Shown: piece after piece, positions 36,701-44,491 of the stretch
Layout: every line of letters begins with the position of its first letter
Numbering within the stretch: position 1 is the first letter of the stretch
Origin: Sarcina sp. DSM 11001
GTDB taxonomy: Bacteria > Bacillota > Clostridia > Lachnospirales > Lachnospiraceae
Direction: 5' to 3'
DNA length: 64,000 nt
Assembly (NCBI RefSeq): GCF_900101015.1
Contig: NZ_FNFZ01000002.1
Span: forward strand, 89,221 to 153,220
Notes under the pieces: generated by a model
Databases searched by the model: none
The model's input: the letters and a program-made list of their open reading frames with translations, nothing else
What the model was told of the DNA's origin: nothing
Position numbers and translations under genes: made by a program

Positions 36701-38907
36701 TGGCCACCATGCTCACCGGGACCGGCAAGGCCGCCCTGATGGGCAGTTATGTCAAGCGGCGGCAGAAGGAGAACCAGAAGGAAAAATGGATCGCCTCTCT
36801 GGTAGAGGTGCTGGAAAAATCCAATCCCGGCGCGGAGGGATCCGCAGTTTCTCCGGAGGCCTCCGACACCCTTATGGACCGGTTCTTTGCTCTTTTGCAC
36901 GAGGAGGGCATCGATTATACAGATAATGATTTTAACCGCAGGGCGGCAGGCTTTTTCATCCACATGGTCAGGCAGGCCGGAAAGCAGGTCCCTGACTGGA
37001 CCAGGCTGTCTTCCATGGAGAAGGCGCGGATCCTCCTGAATGCCGAGGGAGGGATGGACGGAAGGCTTCCCGAGCAGAAGGACAGGACCCAGCTCGATGC
37101 CGTCATCGCTTATCTGGCCCAGGTCGCGGAGACGGAAGGCTACAGGAAGCCGCAGAAGCTCTGGCTTCCCGTCCTGCCTCCGGTGCTGCCGCTTGACGCT
37201 GTGGAGGCGGCAGCCGGCGCTTCGGATGTCGGAGGCGGAGCCGGAGCCGGCGTTGCAGCCGGTTTTGACGGGGAAAAATGGTCCGAATTTCCTAAGAAGT
37301 GGTCGCTCAGTGCCCGGATCGGTATGTACGACGATCCCGCCAACCAGGCCCAGGAGCCGCTGGAGATCAGCTTTACGGAATCCGGAAACATTGCTGTCTG
37401 CGGCATGCAGGAATCTGGCAGGAGCACAGCCCTGCAGACCATCCTCTACAGCTTTTCGCGGAAATATTCCCCTCAGTATCTGGGCCTGTATGTGATGGAT
37501 TTTTCCAGCCGGATGCTGGCCTGTTTTGAGAAGGATCCCCACTGCGGAGGCGTCCTTTATGAGGATGATATCGAGACTGTCGCCAAGTTCTTTAATATGC
37601 TGCGCGCGGAACTGAAGCGGCGCAGAGAGCTTTTCAGCGGCGGCAACTACTACCAGTATGTCATGAAAAACGGCGTGGACCTGCCGGCCATCATTGTCGC
37701 CATCGATAATTACGGCGGCTTCAGGGAGAAGACGGGCGGAGTCTACGATGACATGATGATGCAGATCATGAAAGAATGTAACGCCTGCGGCGTGTATTTC
37801 CTCCTCAGCGCGGCGGGCTATAACAAGGACGAGATCCCCAACCGTCTGCATGACAACATCCACTACACGCTCGCTCTGGAGATGATGGATCAGTTTGCCT
37901 ATGGAGATGCCCTGGGCGTCATGCGCGTGCCGCTCATGCCCGAGAGCGGGATCCCCGGCCGCGGTCTGGCCGCTGTCAGCGGGGCGATCCTAGAGTTCCA
38001 GATGTGCGTCGCCTCGTCGGCGGGCGATGACTACCAGAGAGGTGAGATCCTCGAAGAGCAGTGCCGGCAGTGGGCCGAAGTCTGGACGGGCGATACCATC
38101 CGCAGGATCCCCCGTATCCCCGCAAAGCCCCTCTGGGAGATCTTTGCCGGGACCAGGGAGGTCGCGGAGATGGCGAAGGACGGCATCCACCTGCCCCTCG
38201 GCTATCTCGAGACGACAGCAGAGATCTACGGGATCGACCTCAGAGGCACCTATACCTGGCTTGTGCAGGGCAAAAACCGCAAGGAGCGGACCAATGTCCT
38301 GCAGGTCCTGGCTAAGAGCGCAAAGCTCAGGGGAGGCCTGGTCACAGTCATCGAGCCGGAGGGGACGCAGTGGCGGAGCTTTGCCGCCTCCGAGGGCTTT
38401 GAATATCTCAGCGGCTTCGAGGACTACCAGACTTTCTTCGGGACCAGCTTTGTCCCCGACTTTGTGAGCCGCAATCAGAAAAAGAAGGCACTTCTGGCAA
38501 AGGATATGCCGGAAGAGGAGATCTATCACAGGATGAGGGAGGACCGGACCAGGTATCTGATCATCACCGACCTGTGCCGCTTCGCCAAAATGCTGCACAC
38601 GGAAGACAGAAAGCTTCTCGAAGCCCAGATGACAAACCTGCTGGACAAGGGCTTCCTCCACAACATTTATGCCTTTGCCGGGATGAATCCCGATGACCGC
38701 ACAGAAGTGCTGGACAACACGATCTTCAGGACCTTTACGGCGCCGAAAGCCGGCATCCACCTGGGAGGAAGGATCCCCGAGCAGAGGATTTTTGACTTCT
38801 CCACGATGCCTTTCTCCGAGCAGAATGCTCCGGAAAAGGCAGGCCGGGGTGTGACGGCCCCCACAGAGGCAGAGGAGTGGCACAGGATCGTGCTCCCGAT
38901 CGCGTAA
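33778..38907 (+). CDS. essC: type VII secretion ATPase EssC with N-terminal FHA domains
   Basis: A 1709-residue motor of the T7SSb type (Bacillus and Staphylococcus homologues are about 1480-1500). Two N-terminal FHA-like domains occupy about residues 1-230, the second with IGRNMAEI and NQSKNGLYVN. Two membrane helices lie near 298-315 and 326-347. The first FtsK/SpoIIIE domain has a canonical Walker A GTTGSGKS (about 751) and Walker B IIIDEF (about 857). The second (GMQESGRST, about 1208) and third (GKNRKERT, about 1497) P-loops are degenerate. It powers export of WXG100 proteins. The start at 33778 is set by GAGGGGA; an upstream ATG at 33712 lacks a site. Confidence 0.95.
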   Translation: MSVVLMIYSRSACREFVLPALHNEEYSIKIDSEIFELYQDVSLHLEENRGEWFFLADEQYIVYGAAGNVGAGSGRKHSGRDAHIRLLNGANYTLDLGRERLAVIVRFKETSFVSYRKYVPENVAEITIGRASGNMIRYSYSYEGNQYIGRNMAEIRFSNDGALLVDNQSKNGLYVNDRRVNGSRLLAFGDHIHIWGLDMVYLGQVLAIREEEDLQVDTSYLKLFVPEKKEETAAMESGTAEPGSAESGTVETEPYRRTLYHRAPRSLEAIDRESVEIEQPPARKEIPDPNLMLTLGPSLTMAIPMAMGSGLAIFGTRLSGGNASLFMYTGIITAVGAATIGAFWALMNLNYNQKRARQEETHRFEAYSEYLIRSSDKIKHSYVNNAEALRRMYPAASFCVTPEMETQNLLWGRNSTHADFLAHRVGMGDIPFQVQINVPKERFTLLDDSLNEKPRMIRDSYRTLHDVPICIDLLQENIIGIVGGPQKIGAYEVFYDLVAQIAAQNSYTDVKMAFLLSGEGDHESRRKKWDFLRWLPHTWSQDRRMRYFACGPSEITDVLYSLSRILRDRSEQQKSVSVTNEKHIYKPHYVLFAEDGALLEGEMINTWLTDRDADLGVTLVLLAENYEELPNTCECIIGNEESFRGLYRVREGTRENIVFDKVDPAMLGSFARHLSNLEVSEVEVGGDIPAAITFFEMYGVTRMDELGVVDRWRKNRTYISMRALVGHMAGGAPCYLDVHEKYHGPHGLVAGTTGSGKSETLQTYILSLAINFSPDDVGFFLIDYKGGGMANLFEDLPHVMGTISNLSGNQVTRAMVSIKSENRRRQRLFNESGVNNINAYTQLYKNGEARIPVPHLFIIIDEFAELKREQPDFMKELISVAQVGRSLGVHLILATQKPAGTVDDNIWSNSKFRLCLRVQDKQDSMDMLHKPDAAYLTQAGRCYLQVGNDELYELFQSGWSGAVYDEEDANAHRTLATMLTGTGKAALMGSYVKRRQKENQKEKWIASLVEVLEKSNPGAEGSAVSPEASDTLMDRFFALLHEEGIDYTDNDFNRRAAGFFIHMVRQAGKQVPDWTRLSSMEKARILLNAEGGMDGRLPEQKDRTQLDAVIAYLAQVAETEGYRKPQKLWLPVLPPVLPLDAVEAAAGASDVGGGAGAGVAAGFDGEKWSEFPKKWSLSARIGMYDDPANQAQEPLEISFTESGNIAVCGMQESGRSTALQTILYSFSRKYSPQYLGLYVMDFSSRMLACFEKDPHCGGVLYEDDIETVAKFFNMLRAELKRRRELFSGGNYYQYVMKNGVDLPAIIVAIDNYGGFREKTGGVYDDMMMQIMKECNACGVYFLLSAAGYNKDEIPNRLHDNIHYTLALEMMDQFAYGDALGVMRVPLMPESGIPGRGLAAVSGAILEFQMCVASSAGDDYQRGEILEEQCRQWAEVWTGDTIRRIPRIPAKPLWEIFAGTREVAEMAKDGIHLPLGYLETTAEIYGIDLRGTYTWLVQGKNRKERTNVLQVLAKSAKLRGGLVTVIEPEGTQWRSFAASEGFEYLSGFEDYQTFFGTSFVPDFVSRNQKKKALLAKDMPEEEIYHRMREDRTRYLIITDLCRFAKMLHTEDRKLLEAQMTNLLDKGFLHNIYAFAGMNPDDRTEVLDNTIFRTFTAPKAGIHLGGRIPEQRIFDFSTMPFSEQNAPEKAGRGVTAPTEAEEWHRIVLPIA

Positions 38908-39024
38908 ACTGTATTATTCCTAACCCGCATAAAGCGGAACAGCGCTTATCGGAATCTGGCCATTTTGCGCAAAAATTATCTGTAAGCGCCTGAACTGTTG
39001 TTTTTCAGGGAGAGACTCACGAAA

Positions 39025-39744
39025 ATGATCACCGTACTATCTTATCTGGAAAAATTGAACAATATTCCGGTCCTGCAGGAGGAATTTCACTCCCAGGCAG
39101 CCTTCCATTCCGAGGAGGACTGGAGGTATTTCCTGTACACAAAGCTGGAGGAGCTGCGCAAGGCCCTGAAGGCGGAGCCCGTGCTGGACATTCTCTGCTG
39201 GAATGTCTCAGGAAAGCAGGCTCTTGCGGAGCTCGAACAGACCAGGAAAAAATATATGGAGGCCTTCCTGCTGCTCATCGCGGACAGCAGCATCTCTCCC
39301 ATGGAATATCTGCGTCCTTCGATCCTGCCGACGGCCCTGCTGCTGAGCCCTTTTGACAGGCTCCAGTGCAGTCAGGTCCTGGGAGAGCTGATCAGCAGCT
39401 ACTGCAGCCAGTTCAAGAACAAGGAGGACGAGGACACCTTCCTGATCGAGACGAGGGAGGGGCGCCAGCGGGTTCCCCTGTCCCAGATCTCCTTTGTGGA
39501 GGCCAGGGACAAAAAGATCTACATCTGTACCCGCAGCGAGTCCTTCGGCTTCTATGAGACCATTGACCATATGTCGGAGCTTCTGCCCGCGCACTTCCTC
39601 AGGTGCCACAGGAGCTTTATCGTCAATATGGAAAAAGTAAAAAAACTCAATCTTTCAGAAGGAATGATCGAACTGGACAACGGAGAGACAGTCCCGCTGT
39701 CCAGAAGCTACAGAAAGGCGGTCAGGGCATATGGGAGTACTTGA
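39025..39744 (+). CDS. LytTR-domain regulator with an atypical N-terminal domain
   Basis: A 239-residue protein. Residues 140-235 form a LytTR DNA-binding domain (IETREGRQRVPLSQISFVEA, then LPAHFLRCHRSFIVNM and VPLSRSYRKAV). The N-terminal 130 residues resemble a receiver domain in length and pattern but lack the usual acidic pair and phosphoacceptor context. It probably does not take part in a classic phosphorelay. Lying directly behind essC, it is the best local candidate for the transcription factor of the locus. AGGGAGA precedes the ATG at 39025. The end overlaps the next gene by 14 bp. Confidence 0.75.
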   Translation: MITVLSYLEKLNNIPVLQEEFHSQAAFHSEEDWRYFLYTKLEELRKALKAEPVLDILCWNVSGKQALAELEQTRKKYMEAFLLLIADSSISPMEYLRPSILPTALLLSPFDRLQCSQVLGELISSYCSQFKNKEDEDTFLIETREGRQRVPLSQISFVEARDKKIYICTRSESFGFYETIDHMSELLPAHFLRCHRSFIVNMEKVKKLNLSEGMIELDNGETVPLSRSYRKAVRAYGST

Positions 39745-40540
39745 ATTAATCAGCGGCGCTGAAACAGATTACGAATTTACCCTTCTGCAGCTTATCCTGC
39801 TCATGGAACTGGCGGACGCGGAATCCGTATTCACTTACCCGCTGCCGGAGGATGGGGAATTTACGGATGAGGACTATATCCTGGCAATGCACGACCTGAT
39901 CGGCAGGGGCTTCGTGGAGGTCACGGAAGAGGCTGACGGGGAAAAAAGGGAAGGCCTGGCAGGACCTGTCTTCAACCTCAGCAAAAAAGCCGCTGACCTG
40001 TTTGGAAATATATTCTGTGCCGGCCATGTTCTGGAAGCCGTTTCCGCCTGGGAAGGAATCCTGCCATCCCTGATCTACAGGGGGCCATCTTCCTGTACGG
40101 TGACCCAGTGGGATCTGCAGAACGGATATATCAATGTCAGCAGTGTAGAAGCTTCCGGACTCGGCTCATGGCTGGAGGAGGCCGGTTTTCTCCCCGGTCA
40201 TCCCTTTGAGACTGAGCGCGAGGGCGGGAAGGCTCTTCGCTATGATGCCCAGACCCTGGCGTCGCTTGACAGGATCAGGAGCCGCCTTGTCTGCACACCG
40301 GATGTGCCGGCTCCTCTGTGGGCTCTGCAGGAGGATGCCAGATGCGTCCTTCGCACAGCGGAGAAAACAAAGGACGATCCCGGGAAGCTTGTGGTCTTTT
40401 TTGAAACAGATATGGAGTCCTGGATCCTGATCAGCGGTACGGGATCCGGAGAGAACGCTCCCGGAACAGGAAATGATGAGTGGGAGATCGTCCCTGACTC
40501 GCGTGAGCGAAGGGACAGGCTCTGGAGGGAAATAATATGA
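39731..40540 (+). CDS. uncharacterised T7SS-locus protein
   Basis: A 269-residue soluble protein without a recognised family. The first 60 residues read like a winged-helix-type fold (LLQLILLMELADAESVF, then MHDLIGRGFVEV). A second helical region and a C-terminal strand pair (KLVVFFETDMESWILISG) follow. The gene overlaps the LytTR gene by 14 bp and the yukD-like gene by 4 bp, so it is translationally coupled into the T7SS core operon. It could be a secretion chaperone or regulator; I cannot choose between these from sequence. Confidence 0.7.
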   Translation: MGVLELISGAETDYEFTLLQLILLMELADAESVFTYPLPEDGEFTDEDYILAMHDLIGRGFVEVTEEADGEKREGLAGPVFNLSKKAADLFGNIFCAGHVLEAVSAWEGILPSLIYRGPSSCTVTQWDLQNGYINVSSVEASGLGSWLEEAGFLPGHPFETEREGGKALRYDAQTLASLDRIRSRLVCTPDVPAPLWALQEDARCVLRTAEKTKDDPGKLVVFFETDMESWILISGTGSGENAPGTGNDEWEIVPDSRERRDRLWREII

Positions 40541-40785
40541 TCATGGCAGATGTTTATGTACCTTCTATCGGACGGCAGTATGATTTCAGCCTGGACGAGC
40601 AGGCGGTGATAGCGCAGCTGATCCCGGAGATCGCCGAGGTCATCTGCCAGAAGGAGAACTGCACTCTGGGCGGAGATCCTGAGGATCTGATGCTGTGCCT
40701 CCTGGATGACCGTCAGATCCTGGACAGCAGCAGGTCTCTGGGCAGTTACCACATTGGCAACGGCTCCAGCCTTATCCTGGTGTGA
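40537..40785 (+). CDS. esaB: YukD/EsaB-like ubiquitin-fold protein
   Basis: An 82-residue protein of the YukD/EsaB family: a small beta-grasp fold that accompanies T7SSb. It starts ADVYVPSIGRQYDFSL and ends GSYHIGNGSSLILV, the usual family ends. EsaB is a cytosolic component needed for secretion in staphylococci. The start overlaps the previous stop (ATGA). The following 250 bp to the next gene hold no clear gene. Confidence 0.85.
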   Translation: MIMADVYVPSIGRQYDFSLDEQAVIAQLIPEIAEVICQKENCTLGGDPEDLMLCLLDDRQILDSSRSLGSYHIGNGSSLILV

Positions 40786-41055
40786 ACAGGGCCGGGGTGA
40801 TCGACAGCGGGCGGCGGAACCGGTCATTTTATCAGGAATACCTGCATTTCGTCAGCTTCCGGCAGATCGGGGAAGCGTTCATGATATGGTAGCAGTGTCA
40901 GAAAGACAGATGCAGAAACAAGTGACAGATGCAGAAATTAGTGAAGTGAGAAGATTAACAAGAGGCAGAAGAGACTCCTGAAACCGGCGCGCAGGCACGT
41001 AAACGGCAGGACCGGGAAGGCAGTCTCATGAACAGATACAGAGAGGACAGTGAGG

Positions 41056-41871
41056 ATGATGTTCAGATTTGAATCCCGGGCTTTTCAGCAGACCGCGGAA
41101 ACGCTGCAGAATGCCTGCAGCGACCTGGACCAGTACGAGGAAGTGCTCCGCGGGATCTCCCGTGCATGGAGCCGCGATCCCGACAGGCCTGCCCCCAGGG
41201 AGAGGCTCCGCAGGGAGCTCGACCGTCTGGAGGAAAGAGAGACCGCCCTTAATATGATGAAGAGAAAGCTGGAATCCGCGGCCAGGCTCTATGAAGCGGC
41301 CGAAAACAGGATCCTGGATTCAGCGGAAGAGACAGAGGGAACCGGCGATTTATCAGGTGATCCTTTTTATCAGGACATCCGTTACGGAGAGGACAGCTCT
41401 CAGAAGGAACCGAAGACAGATGCCCGTTTAGATTTTGACCTCTCTAAGCTGGCAGACCTTCTGCTGAGACATCTGAAAAGAAGGCGGGGCGGGTACCTCC
41501 CGTTCAGACCGCTGATCTACATCCTCCTGCCCGGCCGGTTCCATCCGCATTTACGGCCTTTTTATCCCTGGAGGTACAGACCGCATCCTATGCCGGGGCC
41601 GCATCCCATGCCGGGGAGGGAACCTTTTATCCCGGATCCTTACGTCTTCCATCCGCGCAGACACTGGCCGTCCTGGCGGAGAAGAATACTCCTCCGGCCA
41701 TTCAGGCCGGTGAGACCTCCGGTTTATCTGCCCCCTGCTGTATTATTCGAAGCAGTCACCGCCTGGAGAGACGAGGGCAGCACCCGGACATTGCAGCCTG
41801 TCGGAATAGATTCGGCTCAGCGGCAGGCCGAAAGAGCAAGGATATCAAAGCTCTTCGGGAGACTCCCATGA
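41056..41871 (+). CDS. T7SS-linked protein with WXG/LXG-like helical N-terminus and Pro/Arg-rich tail
   Basis: A 271-residue protein. Residues 1-90 form two long helices (FESRAFQQTAETLQNACSDL; later LESAARLYEAAENRIL) that resemble the N-terminal modules of the proteins at 44492-46051 and 51902-53464. The central part is acidic. Residues 135-240 are rich in Pro, Arg, His and Trp with PHPMPG repeats. No enzyme domain is recognisable. GAGAGGA precedes the ATG at 41056; an upstream GTG at 41050 is less likely. I infer a secreted protein or substrate adaptor. Confidence 0.6.
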   Translation: MMFRFESRAFQQTAETLQNACSDLDQYEEVLRGISRAWSRDPDRPAPRERLRRELDRLEERETALNMMKRKLESAARLYEAAENRILDSAEETEGTGDLSGDPFYQDIRYGEDSSQKEPKTDARLDFDLSKLADLLLRHLKRRRGGYLPFRPLIYILLPGRFHPHLRPFYPWRYRPHPMPGPHPMPGREPFIPDPYVFHPRRHWPSWRRRILLRPFRPVRPPVYLPPAVLFEAVTAWRDEGSTRTLQPVGIDSAQRQAERARISKLFGRLP

Positions 41872-41980
41872 GGACATACAGGAGATCGTGATCGCTTTTT
41901 ATAAGATTAGATAACACAGAATAATAGAGGCTGGAGGTCGCCAACCCAGCCGGAATCAGGGCGCAGCGGAGGGGAGAGAT

Positions 41981-42286
41981 ATGGCTATTAAGGAAATAGA
42001 ACAGAACACGGACCGGCTTTCGGATGATATCATCCGGCTGGAAGAGGAAAAGGCAGTCCTCGAAAAGTCGATCGATGCCATGTTTGACGCAGTCAAAAAT
42101 CTGGATACCATGTGGGACGGACCGGCAAACGAGGCCTTCCGGGCCCAGTTCCAGACCGATTATCAGACCTGCCTGGAGATGAACAAAACTCTTGGGATCC
42201 TGATCGAGAAGCTCAGGAAGGCAAGGGAGGAATATGATAAATGTGAGTCGGAAGTGGAGAACCTTGTCCGCGCGATCAGGATCTGA
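41981..42286 (+). CDS. WXG100 protein
   Basis: A 101-residue helical-hairpin protein of the WXG100 family, with WDG at the turn near residue 46 and coiled-coil helices on both sides. Family members are exported as dimers by EssC. GGAGGGGAGAG lies before the ATG. It differs strongly from the other WXG100 proteins of the locus. A TATAAG box and an inverted repeat (GGCTGG/CCAGCC) lie in the 110-bp gap upstream. Confidence 0.88.
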   Translation: MAIKEIEQNTDRLSDDIIRLEEEKAVLEKSIDAMFDAVKNLDTMWDGPANEAFRAQFQTDYQTCLEMNKTLGILIEKLRKAREEYDKCESEVENLVRAIRI

Positions 42287-42404
42287 ACCGTATACATCCG
42301 CATACATTCTGGAAGGATAAATGTTCGGATCCAGTGTGACCGAAGCAAAGGATTTTCACAAAAGCGGCTCACAGCATAAAGGGACGCCGGGAAGGAGAAA
42401 CAAC

Positions 42405-42731
42405 ATGGCTATTCAGGGAAATGTTGAGATAAAGGTAAAGGACGATGCGCTGCTGTCGGCAGCGTCGACCCTCAAGGACAGGATCAGCGATATGCGGTCC
42501 TCTTATGACAAGGTGATGGAGATCGTCCAGAAGACAGGCGGATACTGGATCGGCCTGGCGGGAGACGCCCACAGGAGCGCCTTCCTGGAACAGCAGGACG
42601 ACATTGACCAGATCGTCAGGCGCCTGTCCGAACATCCGGATGACCTGCTTAAGATCGCCAACCTCTATGTGGAGAAGGAGAGGGAGGTAGCGGAGATCTC
42701 GGCAAGCCTCGGCGCAGATCTGATCAGCTGA
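42405..42731 (+). CDS. WXG100-like protein
   Basis: A 108-residue helical protein with the turn motif WIG in GGYWIGLAGDAH near residue 48. It has the usual WXG100 length and ends in LGADLIS, similar to the LIS ends of the proteins at 43528 and 54773. The ATG at 42405 follows AAGGAGA, which rules out the 28-residue extension to 42321. It is the last gene before a promoter region. Confidence 0.85.
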   Translation: MAIQGNVEIKVKDDALLSAASTLKDRISDMRSSYDKVMEIVQKTGGYWIGLAGDAHRSAFLEQQDDIDQIVRRLSEHPDDLLKIANLYVEKEREVAEISASLGADLIS

Positions 42732-42787
42732 TCAGGGAAGTCAGGAGAAGGCAGGAATGCTGCTTTTTGCAGGCAGACTGAATTTAG

Positions 42788-42862
42788 ACTGCATTTCATC
42801 GGAAAAAAATACCGTCTGTCAGAAAAGCACCTGTCTTTTACGAAAACAGTTTATCCTATAAT
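42788..42862 (+). promoter_or_regulatory. T7SS promoter with conserved upstream element, site A
   Basis: GACTGCATTTCATCGGAAAA and the following TACCGTCTGTC start 66 bp before a TATAAT (42857-42862) that is followed by CACAG. The same element and spacing occur at 54063-54137, and a close version at 51517-51587. It should drive the WXG100 gene at 42988. Confidence 0.65.
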
Positions 42863-42987
42863 CACAGACAGATGAAGCGCAAAAACGCTTCACTAACATA
42901 ATTAAACACGATTCAAAATACACCTCCGCAAGGAGAAAAAAGCATTTACACAGACCCCGGCAGATCCGGAGCGGAAAGGAAGGAATC

Positions 42988-43287
42988 ATGGCAGCAAATT
43001 TCAGAGTATCACCGGCACAGCTCATCCAGCAGGCCCAGGAGCTTCAGTCACTGAACGAGAGGTTTAAGACGGAAGTGGCAGCGATGACAGAAAAGGAAGA
43101 AGCCCTGTCCGGCATGTGGGAGGGCGAAGCGAGAAACGCTTTCCATAACGCCTATGCGACAGACGCTGAGAAGTTCGCGAATTTCTATAATGGGATCGCC
43201 CGTTTCGTCGAGGCCCTCACGGAAGTGGCTCAGACCTACGCGAAGGCAGAGAGCGAAGCAGCAGCGCGGGCAACGACAAGGGCATAA
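42988..43287 (+). CDS. WXG100 protein (paralogue of 54259-54558)
   Basis: A 99-residue WXG100 protein with WEG near residue 44. About 80 of 99 residues are identical to the protein at 54259-54558. GGAAAGGAAGG precedes the ATG. It is first in a set of three WXG100 genes and one larger protein, behind the promoter at 42788-42862. Confidence 0.93.
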   Translation: MAANFRVSPAQLIQQAQELQSLNERFKTEVAAMTEKEEALSGMWEGEARNAFHNAYATDAEKFANFYNGIARFVEALTEVAQTYAKAESEAAARATTRA

Positions 43288-43527
43288 AAGGGTTGTTCTC
43301 TGATCCGGGAAAGGAATCCTGGAAGGGGATTCGGGAAGGGAATCCCGGAACAGAGCATGAACGAAATATAAACCGCAGTACAAATTAAAACTGCTACAGG
43401 AACAGACAGATGAGATCAGCTTATCCGGCGGAGAACGAACAGGTCCTGCCTGTAGATTCAAAAGACCAGTCAGGACAGCTGGACAGTACGATTGAATATA
43501 TCGGATATTTCATAGAAAGGATTTGAC

Positions 43528-43842
43528 ATGGAAGGAATTATTAAAGTATCGGCGCAGGAACTGATGAATGCATCCAGTGAATTTCAGGCGAGGAATACCT
43601 CGATCAACGATATCACAGCCCAGATGCTTTCCCTGGCGAGAAATCTGAACAGCCAGTGGGAGGGTGAAGCGGCCAGCGCCTATATCAATAAATTCAATGA
43701 ACTGGAAGACGATATGCAGATGATCAATAAGAAGATCACGGAGCATGTCAATGATCTGCAGGAAATGGCACAGCAGTATGAGTCGGCTGAAAAACAGGCC
43801 CAGGAGCTCAGCGCAGGTGTGAACGCTAACCTGATCAGCTGA
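43528..43842 (+). CDS. WXG100 protein (paralogue of 54773-55087)
   Basis: A 104-residue WXG100 protein with WEG near residue 44 in QWEGEAASAYI, and strongly similar to the protein at 54773-55087. The gene follows the previous WXG100 gene by 240 bp that hold short tandem repeats (GGGAAGGGAATCC). AAAGGA lies before the start. A tandem CATCGACAGGGA repeat follows the stop. Confidence 0.93.
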   Translation: MEGIIKVSAQELMNASSEFQARNTSINDITAQMLSLARNLNSQWEGEAASAYINKFNELEDDMQMINKKITEHVNDLQEMAQQYESAEKQAQELSAGVNANLIS

Positions 43843-44005
43843 TCATCGACAGGGACATCATCGACAGGGACATCATTGACAGAGACAGATCTTGAGCAGG
43901 GGCAGAAGCGGGATACAGATACCGCATTCTGTCCCTGTAGAAACGGGAAGCAGACAGGCACGGGAAACAGCATCAGACGGTCTATGAAGGTGAGGGAGAG
44001 GACAG

Positions 44006-44317
44006 ATGAAAACAGCAGGACAGATCAGTATGAATTACCGCGAGGCGATTCAGCAGGCCAGGGACCTCGATACGCTGGCGGATAAGGTCCGGTCTACGGC
44101 CAACGACAAGGTGGAGCAGTCCATGCAGGTGCTCTCCTCCGGATGGAAGGGTAATAATGCCACCGAATTTCTGAGAAAATACGGACAGTTGAAACAGCAG
44201 ATCCTCGACAGCGCAAAGGAACTCAATGCCATCGCGGACGATATCCGCAGGACGGCAAAGATCGTCTATGATGCGGAGATGGCGGCCCTGAGGATCGCCC
44301 AGACCCGCAAGGCATGA
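44006..44317 (+). CDS. WXG100 protein
   Basis: A 103-residue WXG100 protein with WKG near residue 47 (SGWKGNNATEFL). It has no close paralogue in cassette B. GAGGGAGAGG precedes the ATG. It is likely co-transcribed with the following larger protein and may be its export partner. Confidence 0.9.
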   Translation: MKTAGQISMNYREAIQQARDLDTLADKVRSTANDKVEQSMQVLSSGWKGNNATEFLRKYGQLKQQILDSAKELNAIADDIRRTAKIVYDAEMAALRIAQTRKA

Positions 44318-44491
44318 CAGAAAACCAGATTCTCCCGGATCCAGGATCCACAAGGGGATATCGGATATATCAGACTGCGCAGTACTGCGAGGGCGGTGAA
44401 AAACCTGAATATACAGAGACTTAAAACAGCAGCAGACGGATCGTACAGAAGAGACAGCACAATAGGCATGTGACGGTTGGAGGACACCGGA

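Noticed and set aside
36196-37863. A 555-codon open frame opposite essC
   Set aside because: Antisense to the well-conserved ATPase domains of EssC; no independent support.
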